Under the pieces are notes generated by a model. The model ran no database searches. It was not told where the DNA came from and saw only the letters and a program-made list of their open reading frames with translations. Below, piece by piece: positions 39,154 to 48,312 of a stretch of DNA of 64,000 bases. The translations under genes and the position numbers were made by a program. This DNA comes from G963677185 sp963677185. Its GTDB lineage: Bacteria; Bacillota; Syntrophomonadia; Syntrophomonadales; Syntrophomonadaceae. Within the stretch, counting starts at the first letter, position 1. Each line of letters begins with the position of its first letter. The stretch lies in assembly GCA_963677185.1 (NCBI GenBank), contig OY781889.1, positions 1,860,001-1,924,000 on the forward strand, written 5' to 3'.

Positions 39154-40263
39154 TTAGTATTGGAGGGCGGGTTTCAGGAAGTTGTCGATGATGTCCTGGC
39201 CGTAGCCTATGCCAGGGACTGCCCATTTGCCGCTCAAGTCCTGCCAGTACAACGATTTGTAATCAGCCGGCGGTGCCATAAAGCGAGGGTCGTACAGGGT
39301 GCGGCCTGCCGGAACGGTCCGGTTATCATTGTCCGCATTTATATATGCGTATAAATGCTGTATTTGGGCTTCGACGCCAACCGCTGGAGTGCTGAAGCAG
39401 GCGCCGTGAACACCAGTAACATACCAGACATTTTTAGGGTCAGCGCCGTTCAGGCTGACCTTGGAGGCGTCCTCTATAGCCGTGCCGGTGGCGCCTAAAC
39501 CGCAATAATTGTTTTGCCAGGGCTGGACAATCCCGCCATATTTCCACCAGCCGGTTTCCAGAGCGGCCTGACAGAATGCCACATCGCCCCTTATGCCATA
39601 GATTTTGCCAATGGAGAGGTACAGGTCCACTACGTCGGGAGCAGCAGGGTTTTTAACCTTAAGTATTGCTTTGAGCTGTCCGGCAGTGGCGATGGGTTCG
39701 CCCTTAATTGTAACATGATAAGGATCGGCCAGGCCGCTGATATCTGTAGTATCGACCGGGTCGGAGGAATTGTCGTTATCAACCGGGGGGGTGATCGGAG
39801 GCGTTTCCGGAGCATCGCCGGTTAGAACCACGAAGCGGTTCAGGTCATCCCATTTAGGCGTGAGCTGCAAGGCTTCGGCAGCGGCTCGCAATGGAACTAG
39901 AATCCGTTCTCCTTCGACTATGGGAGCTACATCAGTAGGAATGAAAGCTCCGTTAACAAATAGAGCAATTGACTGGCCCGGGTTTTCAGCCCGGGTGAGC
40001 CCGCCGTTGTCTTTATTAATCAGCACTGTTTGATGCTCCTGGTCCCAATAGGCGTAATAGCCCATGCCTTCGCTAACAATCCCGATAGGAACCAGCACCC
40101 GCTCGCTTACGACCGCAGGCGGAACATCACAGGGGATTTCGCGGCCATTCAGGAACAGGCGGATGGGTGTCGCGGCGTTGGCGGCGGACGCAGCAACTAC
40201 CAGGCTGCTGATAAAAATCATTACAGTTAAGGTCGAAATTTTTCCTGTAAGCTTCCGTTTCAT
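39154..40263 (-). CDS. Secreted glucosaminidase with copper-amine-oxidase-N-like repeats
   Basis: 369 residues. Signal peptide (about 1-30). Two beta repeats of the copper amine oxidase N-terminal type follow: LFLNGREIPCDVPPAVV...RVLVPIG (about 36-84) and LFVNGAFIPTDVAPIVEGERILVPLRAAAEALQ. A Pro/Asp/Ser linker leads to a GH73-like mannosyl-glycoprotein endo-N-acetylglucosaminidase domain (about 205-365), with the probable catalytic Glu in FCQAALETGWW and then NNYCGLGATG. Predicted to bind the envelope and cut peptidoglycan glycans. Monocistronic. Confidence 0.88.
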   Translation of the reverse strand: MKRKLTGKISTLTVMIFISSLVVAASAANAATPIRLFLNGREIPCDVPPAVVSERVLVPIGIVSEGMGYYAYWDQEHQTVLINKDNGGLTRAENPGQSIALFVNGAFIPTDVAPIVEGERILVPLRAAAEALQLTPKWDDLNRFVVLTGDAPETPPITPPVDNDNSSDPVDTTDISGLADPYHVTIKGEPIATAGQLKAILKVKNPAAPDVVDLYLSIGKIYGIRGDVAFCQAALETGWWKYGGIVQPWQNNYCGLGATGTAIEDASKVSLNGADPKNVWYVTGVHGACFSTPAVGVEAQIQHLYAYINADNDNRTVPAGRTLYDPRFMAPPADYKSLYWQDLSGKWAVPGIGYGQDIIDNFLKPALQY

Positions 40264-40390
40264 ATTCGCTCTTATCTCCCTATTAATGGTATTTGATATT
40301 TCAATATCACGATTAGTATAGAATGAACCGGCAGTATTTGCAAATTATTACTGGTATAAGGCTGCAGCAGGGGGGGATTGAACTTAATAC

Positions 40391-41266
40391 CTATACCATA
40401 CCGGCCTTCTGCAGGATTTCCCGGGCCTGCTCCGCCTTGTTCATGGTGTAAAAATGGATGCCGGGCACTCCGTTTTCCAGCAGGTCCACAATCTGACCGG
40501 CGGCATAGTCGATTCCGGCTTTTACCATCTCTGCCGGCTGGTCTTCATACTTGTCAACCAGGCGGAGCAGATCGGCAGGGATGGAAGCCCCGCAGAGATA
40601 AATCGTGCGCCGGATCTGACGGGCATGCAAGACCGGGAAGACGCCAGGCACAATAGGTACATTGACGCCGATGGCGGCAGTACGTTCCATAAATTCATAA
40701 TAAACCCGGTTGTTAAAAAACATCTGAGTGATCAGAAAGTCCACCCCGGCATCAACCTTTTCCTTCAGATGGTGCAGGTCTTGCGACAACCTGCGGCTTT
40801 CGGGATGACCTTCGGGATAAGCGGCGGCTACGATGCAGAAATCCGTCTTGGCCTTGACCTCGCGGATCAGCTCCACAGCGTAATGATAATCCTGGCTTTT
40901 AATGTCATAGTCGGGCTCGTTTTCGGGCATGTCCCCGCGAAGCGCCAGGATATTGTCAATGCCCTTTTCCGCCATTTGTTTAAGTATGCTGTCGATATCC
41001 TGGCGGCTGTGCCCGACACAGGTCAGGTGAGCCATGGATTCGATACCGTAGTCGTTTTTAATTCGGGAGGCGATTTCCACCGTGTTGCCCCTGGTGCTGC
41101 CTCCGGCTCCATAAGTTACACTGATATAGCTGGGATTGAGCTCTACCAAACGATGAAGGGTGTCAAATATCTGAGCCACCGTGTCGATGGGAGCATTGCG
41201 GCGAGGTGGAGATACTTCCAGGGACAGAACCGGCTTGTTTTGTTGATAGCATTCTATGAGTTTCAT
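40391..41266 (-). CDS. metF: 5,10-methylenetetrahydrofolate reductase
   Basis: Reduces methylene-THF to methyl-THF for methionine synthesis or C1 metabolism. TIM-barrel family, 291 residues from ATG 41266 (6 bases after AGGTGA); the frame is open further upstream without a site. Recognisable are LSLEVSPPR (about 16), SVTYGAGGSTRGNTVEIA, LTCVGHSRQDI, NILALRGDMP and FLITQMFFNN. No metV partner or zinc-finger gene lies beside it. A hairpin separates it from icd, so it is probably transcribed on its own. Confidence 0.94.
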   Translation of the reverse strand: MKLIECYQQNKPVLSLEVSPPRRNAPIDTVAQIFDTLHRLVELNPSYISVTYGAGGSTRGNTVEIASRIKNDYGIESMAHLTCVGHSRQDIDSILKQMAEKGIDNILALRGDMPENEPDYDIKSQDYHYAVELIREVKAKTDFCIVAAAYPEGHPESRRLSQDLHHLKEKVDAGVDFLITQMFFNNRVYYEFMERTAAIGVNVPIVPGVFPVLHARQIRRTIYLCGASIPADLLRLVDKYEDQPAEMVKAGIDYAAGQIVDLLENGVPGIHFYTMNKAEQAREILQKAGMV

Positions 41267-41336
41267 TTCAATCACCTGCTGTCGTAGTAATAATCGGATG
41301 TAGGACTGCTTTGGCCATTCCCGGCAGAACAAACTG

Positions 41337-41362
41337 AAAGGAACGCTAAACAGCGTTCCTTT
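41337..41362 (-). terminator. Terminator after icd
   Basis: AAAGGAACGCT (41337-41347) and AGCGTTCCTTT (41352-41362) form a perfect 11-bp stem with a four-base loop. The minus-strand continuation (CAGTTTGTT) is T-rich but broken. Confidence 0.7.
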
Positions 41363-41421
41363 AGATTCTACCAGTTAGTGCATTTGATTCGCAACGCCGC
41401 CGGGCGGATGCGGTGAATTTT

Positions 41422-42696
41422 CTACATATTGGCGATCAGCGCATCAGCGAACTTCGATGTTTTAACTTCGGTGGCTCCATCCATCTGCCGGGCGAAATCG
41501 TAAGTCACCACTTTGCTGGCGATGGTTTTTTCGATAGTGCCTATGATGAGATCAGCCGCTTCTTTCCAGCCCATGTGGCGCAGCATCATTTCTCCCGACA
41601 GGATGACCGATGAGGGGTTGACCTTGTCCAGGCCGGCATACTTGGGTGCTGTACCGTGTGTAGCTTCGAAGATGGCATGCCCGGTGACATAATTGATGTT
41701 GGCACCAGGCGCGATGCCGATGCCGCCTACCTGCGCCGCCAGGGCGTCAGAGGCATAGTCGCCATTCAGGTTCAGAGTAGCGATGACATCGAACTCATCC
41801 GGCCGGGTTAAAACCTGCTGCAGGAATATGTCGGCAATAGCGTCCTTGACCAGGATTTTGCCAGAATCCAGGGCTTGCTTCTGAGCTGCATCAGCAGATT
41901 CAGCCCCTTCGGCGTCCTTAATGCGGTCATATTCGTTCCAGGTGAAAACCCGGTCTCCAAATTCCCGCTCAGCCAGCTCATAACCCCAGTTCTTGAAAGC
42001 ACCTTCGGTGTATTTCATTATATTGCCTTTGTGTACCAGGGTAACGCTGACGCGATGTTCATCCAGCGCTGTCTGGATGGCCGCCCGGACCAGCCGCTCG
42101 GTTCCTTCGCGGGAAACCGGCTTGATGCCGATTCCGGAACTCTCCGGAAAACGGATATTGTTCACACCGAACTGTTTCTGAAGGTATTCTATCAATTGCC
42201 GGGCTTCTGGAGAATCAGCGGAAAACTCGATCCCGGCGTATATATCTTCGGTATTTTCACGGAAGATTACCATGTCCACCAGTTCCGGTTTTTTAACCGG
42301 TGAAGGAACACCCTCGAAATACCGAACCGGACGCAGGCATGTATATAAATCAAGCTGTTGCCGCAGGGCTACGTTCAAAGAGCGGATTCCCCCGCCAATA
42401 GGGGTTGTGAGCGGGCCCTTGATGGCAATTAAGTATTCGTCTATGGTTTCAACGGTCTCCTTGGGCAGCCATTCACCGGTTTCATTGAAAGCCTTTTCAC
42501 CGGCCAGAATCTCTTTCCATACTATGGCTTTTTGCCCGCCGTAAGCCTTGTTCACAGCTGCGTCCAGAACCCGCACAGCAGCGTGCCAGATGTCCGGACC
42601 GGTGCCGTCGCCAATAATAAATGGAATAACCGGATGGTCCGGCACTTGCAGAACCCCGTCCTTCATAACAATTTTTTCACCTGAAATTTTTGCCAA
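41422..42696 (-). CDS. icd: Isocitrate dehydrogenase, E. coli Icd-type
   Basis: Oxidative decarboxylation of isocitrate to 2-oxoglutarate. 424 residues. FIIGDGTGPDIW (about 26-37), the substrate-binding loop GGGIRSLNVALRQQLDLY, VIFRENTEDIYAGIEF and FEATHGTAPKYAG match the NADP-type Icd family. TTG start 7 bases after GAGGAGG. It lies 45 bases downstream of the homocitrate/Re-citrate synthase gene, supporting a joint role in glutamate-precursor synthesis. No aconitase gene is in the window. Confidence 0.95.
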   Translation of the reverse strand: MAKISGEKIVMKDGVLQVPDHPVIPFIIGDGTGPDIWHAAVRVLDAAVNKAYGGQKAIVWKEILAGEKAFNETGEWLPKETVETIDEYLIAIKGPLTTPIGGGIRSLNVALRQQLDLYTCLRPVRYFEGVPSPVKKPELVDMVIFRENTEDIYAGIEFSADSPEARQLIEYLQKQFGVNNIRFPESSGIGIKPVSREGTERLVRAAIQTALDEHRVSVTLVHKGNIMKYTEGAFKNWGYELAEREFGDRVFTWNEYDRIKDAEGAESADAAQKQALDSGKILVKDAIADIFLQQVLTRPDEFDVIATLNLNGDYASDALAAQVGGIGIAPGANINYVTGHAIFEATHGTAPKYAGLDKVNPSSVILSGEMMLRHMGWKEAADLIIGTIEKTIASKVVTYDFARQMDGATEVKTSKFADALIANM

Positions 42697-42741
42697 TGTA
42701 TTGCCTCCTCAACGGATAGAATTTTTCCGCTATGGTCTTGC

Positions 42742-43917
42742 TCAAATCTGCTCCCTCTCCTTTAGCATTTCTTCATAAATATACACAATTTCCTTGTCAA
42801 ACAAGGAACGCTTCTTATCAATGGACATCTGCCGGGCCCGGGCCAGAATTTCCTGGGCGGTTGCAGCGTCAATATCAATCCCGAACTCGACGAACTTAGA
42901 TCTTATCGCTGCCGAACCCGAATGTTTGCCAATTATTATCTGCCTTTCCAGACCGACTTCTTCAGGTTTAAATACCTCATAAGTCAGAGGATTTTTCAAG
43001 ACCCCGTCGCCATGTATCCCGGATTCATGAGCGAAAATATTGGATCCTACGATAGGCTTGCTGGCGGAAAGAATGCGTCCGGAAGCGCCGGCTACGAACT
43101 GCGCAACCTCCCGATAAATGGTGGTATCGTAGTCCACGTCGATTTTCAGCAAATGCCTGAGCCCCATAGTTACTTCCTGCAAACAGGAGTTGCCAGCCCT
43201 TTCCCCGAGCCCGTTGATGGTGACCCCTACCCATTTGGCCCCGGCATATACTCCGGACAGGGAATTAGCAGTGGCCATGCCGAAATCATTGTGGGTATGC
43301 ATTTCTATATCAATTCCAACTGAATCCCGGAGGGTCTTAATATACCGGAAAGTTGAAAGTGGAGTCAGGGTTCCGACCGTATCGCAAAAACGCAGGCGGT
43401 CGGCACCGGAATGTTTGGCCATCAGAGCGAACTCGGTCAGGAAGTCCATTCCGGTCCTGGAGGCGTCTTCGGCGTTGACCGAAACATATAGCCCTTTGTC
43501 CTTGGCGAATTTGGTGGCGTCAGACATGCGCTTCAGAACGTCTTCACGGGTGGTTTGAAGCTTGTGGATAATATGAATATCGGAAGTGGATATGGATATG
43601 GCGACTGCATCCACACCGCATTCGACTGATTCTTTAATGTCAGCAATCACTGCCCGGTTCCAGGCCATAATGCTTGATTTCAAGCCCATGCGCACCATTT
43701 CTTTAATGCAGTCCTTTTCGAAGCCTCCCATTACCGGAATGCCGGCTTCGATCTGATCAATGCCGATTCGGTCCAAATAACGGGCTATTTGCAGTTTCTC
43801 GTCATTGGAAAATACTACTCCAGCAGTCTGCTCGCCATCCCGCAGGGTTGTATCGCAAATGAATACCTTGGCTCCTGGTTCATTAAACCAGTCCTTGTTT
43901 TGCAAGGTCCAGGTCAT
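42742..43917 (-). CDS. Homocitrate synthase/Re-citrate synthase family protein
   Basis: DRE-TIM metallolyase of 391 residues. The metal and catalytic motif is CDTTLRDGEQTAGV (about 21-34). Further landmarks are MHTHNDFGMATANSL, VTINGLGERAGNSCLQEV and FAHESGIHGDGVLKNP. Sequence resembles NifV-type homocitrate synthase, but the neighbour is icd and no nif or lysine genes are present. The family includes the Re-citrate synthase shown in Clostridium kluyveri. Either activity is possible; context favours citrate formation. ATG start. Confidence 0.85.
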   Translation of the reverse strand: MTWTLQNKDWFNEPGAKVFICDTTLRDGEQTAGVVFSNDEKLQIARYLDRIGIDQIEAGIPVMGGFEKDCIKEMVRMGLKSSIMAWNRAVIADIKESVECGVDAVAISISTSDIHIIHKLQTTREDVLKRMSDATKFAKDKGLYVSVNAEDASRTGMDFLTEFALMAKHSGADRLRFCDTVGTLTPLSTFRYIKTLRDSVGIDIEMHTHNDFGMATANSLSGVYAGAKWVGVTINGLGERAGNSCLQEVTMGLRHLLKIDVDYDTTIYREVAQFVAGASGRILSASKPIVGSNIFAHESGIHGDGVLKNPLTYEVFKPEEVGLERQIIIGKHSGSAAIRSKFVEFGIDIDAATAQEILARARQMSIDKKRSLFDKEIVYIYEEMLKEREQI

Positions 43918-43964
43918 AAAATATTCACCTTCCCTTTCGCTTTCTCTAAATGGTTTCGGCCCGC

Positions 43965-45416
43965 CTATGACAGCTCACCGAGTTTTGTCTTCAGTAATTC
44001 GTTAACCAGGGCAGGATTGGCCTGGCCTTTGGTGGCCTTCATGACCTGGCCTACCAGGGAGCCAAAGGCTTTTTCCTTGCCGGCGGCGTAATCTTCAACT
44101 GCTTTTGGATTGGCAGCCAGCACCTGGACGATTACTGGTTCGAGGCTACCGGCGTCCGAAATCTGCTCCAAACCCTGCTCTTTGACTATCTGAACGGGAT
44201 CTTTGCCGCTGGAGAACATTTCTTCAAATACTCCTTTGGCCATTTTGCCGCTGATCCTTCCCTGATCCACCAGTTCCAGCATGTGAGCCAGCCCGGCCGG
44301 CTTGATCAGAGATTCTTGTATTTCCATATTATTGAGATTCAGCAGGCGGCTCAATTCACCCATCATCCAGTTGGATACGGACTTGGCATCGGGGCGCAGT
44401 TCTACACAGTGGTCGAAGAATCCAAGACTTTCAGGAGTCAGGGTAATAATTCCTGCGTCATATTCGGGCAGCTTATGCTTCTCGACCAGTCTTTTTTTCG
44501 CCTGGTCCGGCAGCTCAGGCATAGAACCGGCCACTGCGTCAACCCACTCCCGGCTGATGACGAGAGGAGGCAGATCCGGCTCCGGGAAATACCGGTAATC
44601 ATGTGCTTCCTCCTTTGAACGCATAGAACGAGTCAGCATTTTTTCATCATCCCAGGTACGGGTTTCCTGAATAACGGTTTCGCCATCTTCAATCAAGGCT
44701 ATCTGCCGTTTTACTTCATATTCTATGGCTTTTTCCAGCGCCCGGAAAGAATTCAGGTTCTTTATCTCGGTTCTGGTTCCTAGCACACTGGAACCAACCG
44801 GACGGACTGATACATTAGCATCGCACCGGAGTGAGCCTTCTTGCATTTTACAGTCAGATATACCGGCAAATAACAGAATGGAACGAAGCTTTTCGAGATA
44901 AGCGCGTGCTTCAGCCGCGCTGTTCATATCAGGCTCGGAGACGATTTCCAGAAGCGGCACGCTGGAGCGGTTAAGATCGACCAGCGAAAAGGGGGTGCTG
45001 CTGATGTCGCCCTGGTGAAGCAGCTTGCCGGCATCTTCCTCCATATGAATTCGGTTAATATTCACGGTTTTTTCAACATCACCCATCTGAATTTGCAGGT
45101 AGCCGCGCAGACAAATAGGCAGATCATACTGCGAAATCTGGTAAGCTTTAGGCAAATCCGGGTAGAAATAATTTTTTCGATCAAATTTGCTGAATTCAGC
45201 GATAGTGCAGTTAGTAGCCAGTCCGGCGCGAATAGCCATTTCTACCACTTCGCGGTTGAGCACTGGCAGCATGCCGGGAAATCCCGTGCACACGGGACAA
45301 ACCTGGGTGTTGGGTTCAGCTCCGAAAATAGTGGAACAGCTGCAAAATATCTTGGTTTTAGTTTTCAGCTCGGTATGGACTTCCAGCCCGATTACCGTTT
45401 CAAATTCAGTGGACAT
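43965..45416 (-). CDS. gatB: Asp-tRNA(Asn)/Glu-tRNA(Gln) amidotransferase subunit B
   Basis: Phosphorylates the misacylated tRNA-bound Glu/Asp for transamidation. 483 residues. VIGLEVHTELKTKTKIFCSC (about 9-28), CPVCTGFPGMLPVLN, FDRKNYFYPDLPKAYQISQYD and HMEEDAGKLLH are family hallmarks. The C-terminal GatB/YqeY domain extends to the end (KATKGQANPALVNELL). Starts directly after the gatA stop. Confidence 0.97.
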   Translation of the reverse strand: MSTEFETVIGLEVHTELKTKTKIFCSCSTIFGAEPNTQVCPVCTGFPGMLPVLNREVVEMAIRAGLATNCTIAEFSKFDRKNYFYPDLPKAYQISQYDLPICLRGYLQIQMGDVEKTVNINRIHMEEDAGKLLHQGDISSTPFSLVDLNRSSVPLLEIVSEPDMNSAAEARAYLEKLRSILLFAGISDCKMQEGSLRCDANVSVRPVGSSVLGTRTEIKNLNSFRALEKAIEYEVKRQIALIEDGETVIQETRTWDDEKMLTRSMRSKEEAHDYRYFPEPDLPPLVISREWVDAVAGSMPELPDQAKKRLVEKHKLPEYDAGIITLTPESLGFFDHCVELRPDAKSVSNWMMGELSRLLNLNNMEIQESLIKPAGLAHMLELVDQGRISGKMAKGVFEEMFSSGKDPVQIVKEQGLEQISDAGSLEPVIVQVLAANPKAVEDYAAGKEKAFGSLVGQVMKATKGQANPALVNELLKTKLGELS

Positions 45417-46871
45417 TTAGTTCACCCCCAAATCAGGACGAGCTTTATGATAATCAGTGTTTTGCTCAAAGGCATAAGCCGCTTTAAACAGTGTCGTTTC
45501 GTCAAAAGCCTTTCCTATAAGCTGCATGCCGATGGGCAGACCGTTTTGAAATCCGCACGGAATGCTCATGCCTGGCAGCCCGGCCATATTTATCGGCACG
45601 GTAAGAATGTCATTCATGTATAAAGTCATCGGATCTTCGGTGTTCTCGCCCAGTTTAAATGCAACTGTCGGAGTGGTGGGCGATATTATCAGGTCATAAT
45701 CCTTAAAAACCCTGGAAAAATCGTCGGCGATGAGTCGTCTGACCTTTAGCGCCTTCAGATAGTAAGCATCATAGTAGCCCGATGACAGAGCATAGGTGCC
45801 GAGCATGATGCGGCGCTTGACGTCGGCGCCGAATCCGGACGCCCGGGATTCCGAATACATGTCGATAACGTTTTCGGCTTGCACATCGCGGTAGCCGTAG
45901 CGTACCCCGTCAAAACGCGCCAGGTTGGCGCTGGCTTCAGCAGTGGCCACCAGATAGTATGAAGACAGCGCGTACCGGCTATTCGGCAGAGAGACTTCCT
46001 CAACCACCGCGCCCAGTTCTTCGTACTTATTAAGGGCGTTCATTACTGCATCCCTGATGGAGCCGTCCACGCCGTCACCAAAATATTCACGCGGATATGC
46101 AATTTTCAGGCCTTTGATGCCCTCCTGCAAAACGGCGGTGTAATCTGGAACCAGCAGGTCAGCGCTGGTCGAATCCAGCGGATCGAATCCAGATATGGTT
46201 TTCATCACCAGAGCGCAGTCCTCAACGCTTCTGGCCAGTGCACCCACCTGATCCAAAGAAGAGGCATAGGCGATGACTCCCCAACGGGATACCCGGCCGT
46301 AAGTGGGTTTCATGCCAACAATGCCGCAAAAGGCGGCAGGCTGGCGGATTGAACCGCCTGTATCGGTTCCCAGCGCAAAAACAACTTCACCAGCGGCGAC
46401 TGCCGCGGCAGAGCCGCCCGAAGACCCACCCGGCACTCGTTCTTTGTCCCATGGGTTGGTAGTGGGAAAAAAGGCGGACTGTTCTGTGGAAGAACCCATA
46501 GCGAATTCATCCATGTTCAGCTTGCCCATAAGCACGGCGTTCTCTTGGATTAATCGGGCTGAAGCGCTGGATTCGTAGAAAGGCACAAAGTTTTCCAGGA
46601 TTTTTGAACCGCAAGTAGTGCGAATTCCCCGGGTGCAGAAAATATCTTTCAGTCCGTAGGGAATGCCGGTCAAGCCGTTAAATGCACTAGCGCTATCCAC
46701 CTGGCCAGCTTTGGCCAGCGCAGCTTCAGCGTTCATAGTCAGGAAAGCCCTGATCTGGGGATCGACCTGCCGGATGCGGCCCAGGTGAGCCTGGCACAGC
46801 TCCACGGCCGATATTTCTTTGCTCTGCAATTTTTTATTTAGGTCATATATGCCAAGTTCATGAAGTTCCAT
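45417..46871 (-). CDS. gatA: Asp-tRNA(Asn)/Glu-tRNA(Gln) amidotransferase subunit A
   Basis: Amidase-signature glutaminase supplying ammonia. 484 residues. The catalytic Lys lies in PYGLKDIFCT (about 70-79), and the Ser-cis-Ser pair in GGSSGGSAAAVAAG and GTDTGGSIRQPAAFCG. ATG start with AAGGCGG upstream, 12 bases after gatC. Confidence 0.97.
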   Translation of the reverse strand: MELHELGIYDLNKKLQSKEISAVELCQAHLGRIRQVDPQIRAFLTMNAEAALAKAGQVDSASAFNGLTGIPYGLKDIFCTRGIRTTCGSKILENFVPFYESSASARLIQENAVLMGKLNMDEFAMGSSTEQSAFFPTTNPWDKERVPGGSSGGSAAAVAAGEVVFALGTDTGGSIRQPAAFCGIVGMKPTYGRVSRWGVIAYASSLDQVGALARSVEDCALVMKTISGFDPLDSTSADLLVPDYTAVLQEGIKGLKIAYPREYFGDGVDGSIRDAVMNALNKYEELGAVVEEVSLPNSRYALSSYYLVATAEASANLARFDGVRYGYRDVQAENVIDMYSESRASGFGADVKRRIMLGTYALSSGYYDAYYLKALKVRRLIADDFSRVFKDYDLIISPTTPTVAFKLGENTEDPMTLYMNDILTVPINMAGLPGMSIPCGFQNGLPIGMQLIGKAFDETTLFKAAYAFEQNTDYHKARPDLGVN

Positions 46872-46883
46872 GTTTGTACCGCC

Positions 46884-47168
46884 TTAAAGGATTTTCGGGA
46901 CTTTAAAAAGCCCCTCTTCCGCCAGGGGAGCATTGGATAGGATTTCCAACTGCGTGCTTCCGGGCTTCACCTGGTCTTCCCGGAAAACGTTGCACACCTG
47001 GAGTATATGGGTAAGCGGTTCGATGTCATCGGTCGGAATAGTGTTGAGCTCATCGACATAATTTAAAATAGAGCTCAGTTGAACCGCGAATAGCTCTTTT
47101 TCCTCATTGGTCAGGCTTAAACGGGCCAGCCTGGCAACGTGTTCCACTTCGTTGATAGACAGCGGCAT
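46884..47168 (-). CDS. gatC: Asp-tRNA(Asn)/Glu-tRNA(Gln) amidotransferase subunit C
   Basis: 94-residue subunit that wraps around GatA and GatB. Pattern EVEHVARLARLSLTNEEKE (about 7-25), then LSSILNYVDELNTIPTDDIEP and the DxV...LSNAPLAEEGLFKVPKIL ending. ATG start with TGGAGG upstream. First gene of gatCAB. Confidence 0.96.
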   Translation of the reverse strand: MPLSINEVEHVARLARLSLTNEEKELFAVQLSSILNYVDELNTIPTDDIEPLTHILQVCNVFREDQVKPGSTQLEILSNAPLAEEGLFKVPKIL

Positions 47169-47233
47169 GGCGCACCTCCAAAATCTGATTCGCTGGTGTT
47201 ATCGAAAGGGATGACGATGGAGCACCTATTTTC

Positions 47234-47266
47234 AAAAAACAAAGAGAAAAACCGGCGTTTTTCTCT
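47234..47266 (-). terminator. Possible attenuator in the gatCAB leader
   Basis: On the minus strand AGAGAAAAAC and GTTTTTCTCT form a 10-bp stem with a GCCG loop, followed by TTGTTTTTT. It lies between an extended -10 promoter and gatC, where a terminator would reduce expression of the operon. It could also end an upstream minus-strand transcript, but none was recognised. Confidence 0.55.
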
Positions 47267-47306
47267 CACAGGACCCCTATTAACCCTTTGGAGCAATAGC
47301 CATATT

Positions 47307-47315
47307 ATTATATCA
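47307..47315 (-). promoter_or_regulatory. Extended -10 promoter of gatCAB
   Basis: TGATATAAT on the minus strand (47315 to 47307) is an extended -10. The -35 at 17 bases is poor (TAGTGA). Transcription would start about 130 bases before gatC. The 398-base gap 47169-47566 shows no gene. Confidence 0.5.
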
Positions 47316-47566
47316 GAGAGAATGCGTTTTCACTAGTTTTAATTGCATGTTTCCCTTAAAACAATGGCGTTAAATGCGAAGAGGTCCAGGTGAAACGCAG
47401 CACATTCAGATAGCAGGCACTCGAAACCAGAAATTTCTAGCATTATTGGCGCTTAATGTGTAAAATATTTGTAGCGGTTTGCTCAAGCCCGGATGACATC
47501 ACTATTGCCAGGGGCCTGTGTGAGATTTCGGGTGATATAATTAAAAATAATAAGGAGTGTGTTTGA

Positions 47567-48175
47567 ATGCGAAAAACCTTAACGTTCTCTGTACTTAGTG
47601 TCTTGTTGCTAGCTTCCTTTGTGATTGCCGGATGCGGTGGAGCTCCGACCTTCCAGGAAATGCTGGATAAAGGCAAGACCGTCAAGGAACTGTCCTACAC
47701 CATGGTTATGAGTGAAGACGGCAAAGAAGCCATGAAAGCAAAAGTGTATATGAAGGGCCAAAATGTCAGAATGGAAATGTCCGATCCTACCATGGGAGAT
47801 CTGGTTATAATCAATAATGCCACCAAGAAAGAAAGCTATTTCTATAATCCCACCGAAAAACAGGCGATTAAGAGCGCTCTGGACGAAACCAGCAGCCAGG
47901 ATATCCCCAATCCCGAAAATCTAATGAAGGAAGCCGATGTTTCGTCAGCTAAATACGTGGCTGAAGAAACAGTAGATGGCAAGAAAGCTTACGTTTATGA
48001 TTACAAGGACAAAGAAGGCACCACGAAAATCTGGATGTGGGCTGATAACGGCGTGCCGCTGAAGTTCGAAGGAACTGTTGACGGCAAGAAGACCACAGTG
48101 GAATTCAAGGACGTTAAAGCCGGCAGCGTAGACGATAAAATGTTCGAACTGCCTGCCGATGTAACTGTGTTCTAG
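47567..48175 (+). CDS. Lipoprotein, LolA/DUF4412-like fold
   Basis: 202-residue predicted lipoprotein. The lipobox VIAGC gives Cys at about residue 22. The mature part is a beta-rich domain with the pattern MVMSEDGKEAMKAKVYMKGQNVRMEM, then KESYFYNPTEKQA and a final FKDVKAGSVDDKMFELPADVTVF. This is like LolA-related or outer-membrane-carrier-like lipoproteins found in Gram-positives. A TATAAT at 47536 precedes it. Its terminator separates it from the kinase genes. Exact role unknown. Confidence 0.85.
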   Translation: MRKTLTFSVLSVLLLASFVIAGCGGAPTFQEMLDKGKTVKELSYTMVMSEDGKEAMKAKVYMKGQNVRMEMSDPTMGDLVIINNATKKESYFYNPTEKQAIKSALDETSSQDIPNPENLMKEADVSSAKYVAEETVDGKKAYVYDYKDKEGTTKIWMWADNGVPLKFEGTVDGKKTTVEFKDVKAGSVDDKMFELPADVTVF

Positions 48176-48197
48176 GATAAATAGACTAAGAATATTG

Positions 48198-48227
48198 GTC
48201 CCTCGGTCCTACCGAGGGACTTTTTTT
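48198..48227 (+). terminator. Terminator after the lipoprotein gene
   Basis: GTCCCTCGG (48198-48206) and CCGAGGGAC (48212-48220) form a 9-bp stem around TCCTA and are followed by seven T. Confidence 0.95.
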
Positions 48228-48312
48228 ATTTATCTTTGACGATTATTGATGTAGGAAGAGGCAATCCTTGGTATTATATATGTAAGAAGCAAGCGGGATT
48301 GGGGGAACGGAT

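Noticed and set aside
47139..47336. 65-codon plus-strand frame across the gatC start
   Set aside because: It overlaps the gatC coding start and leader hairpin and has no ribosome site.
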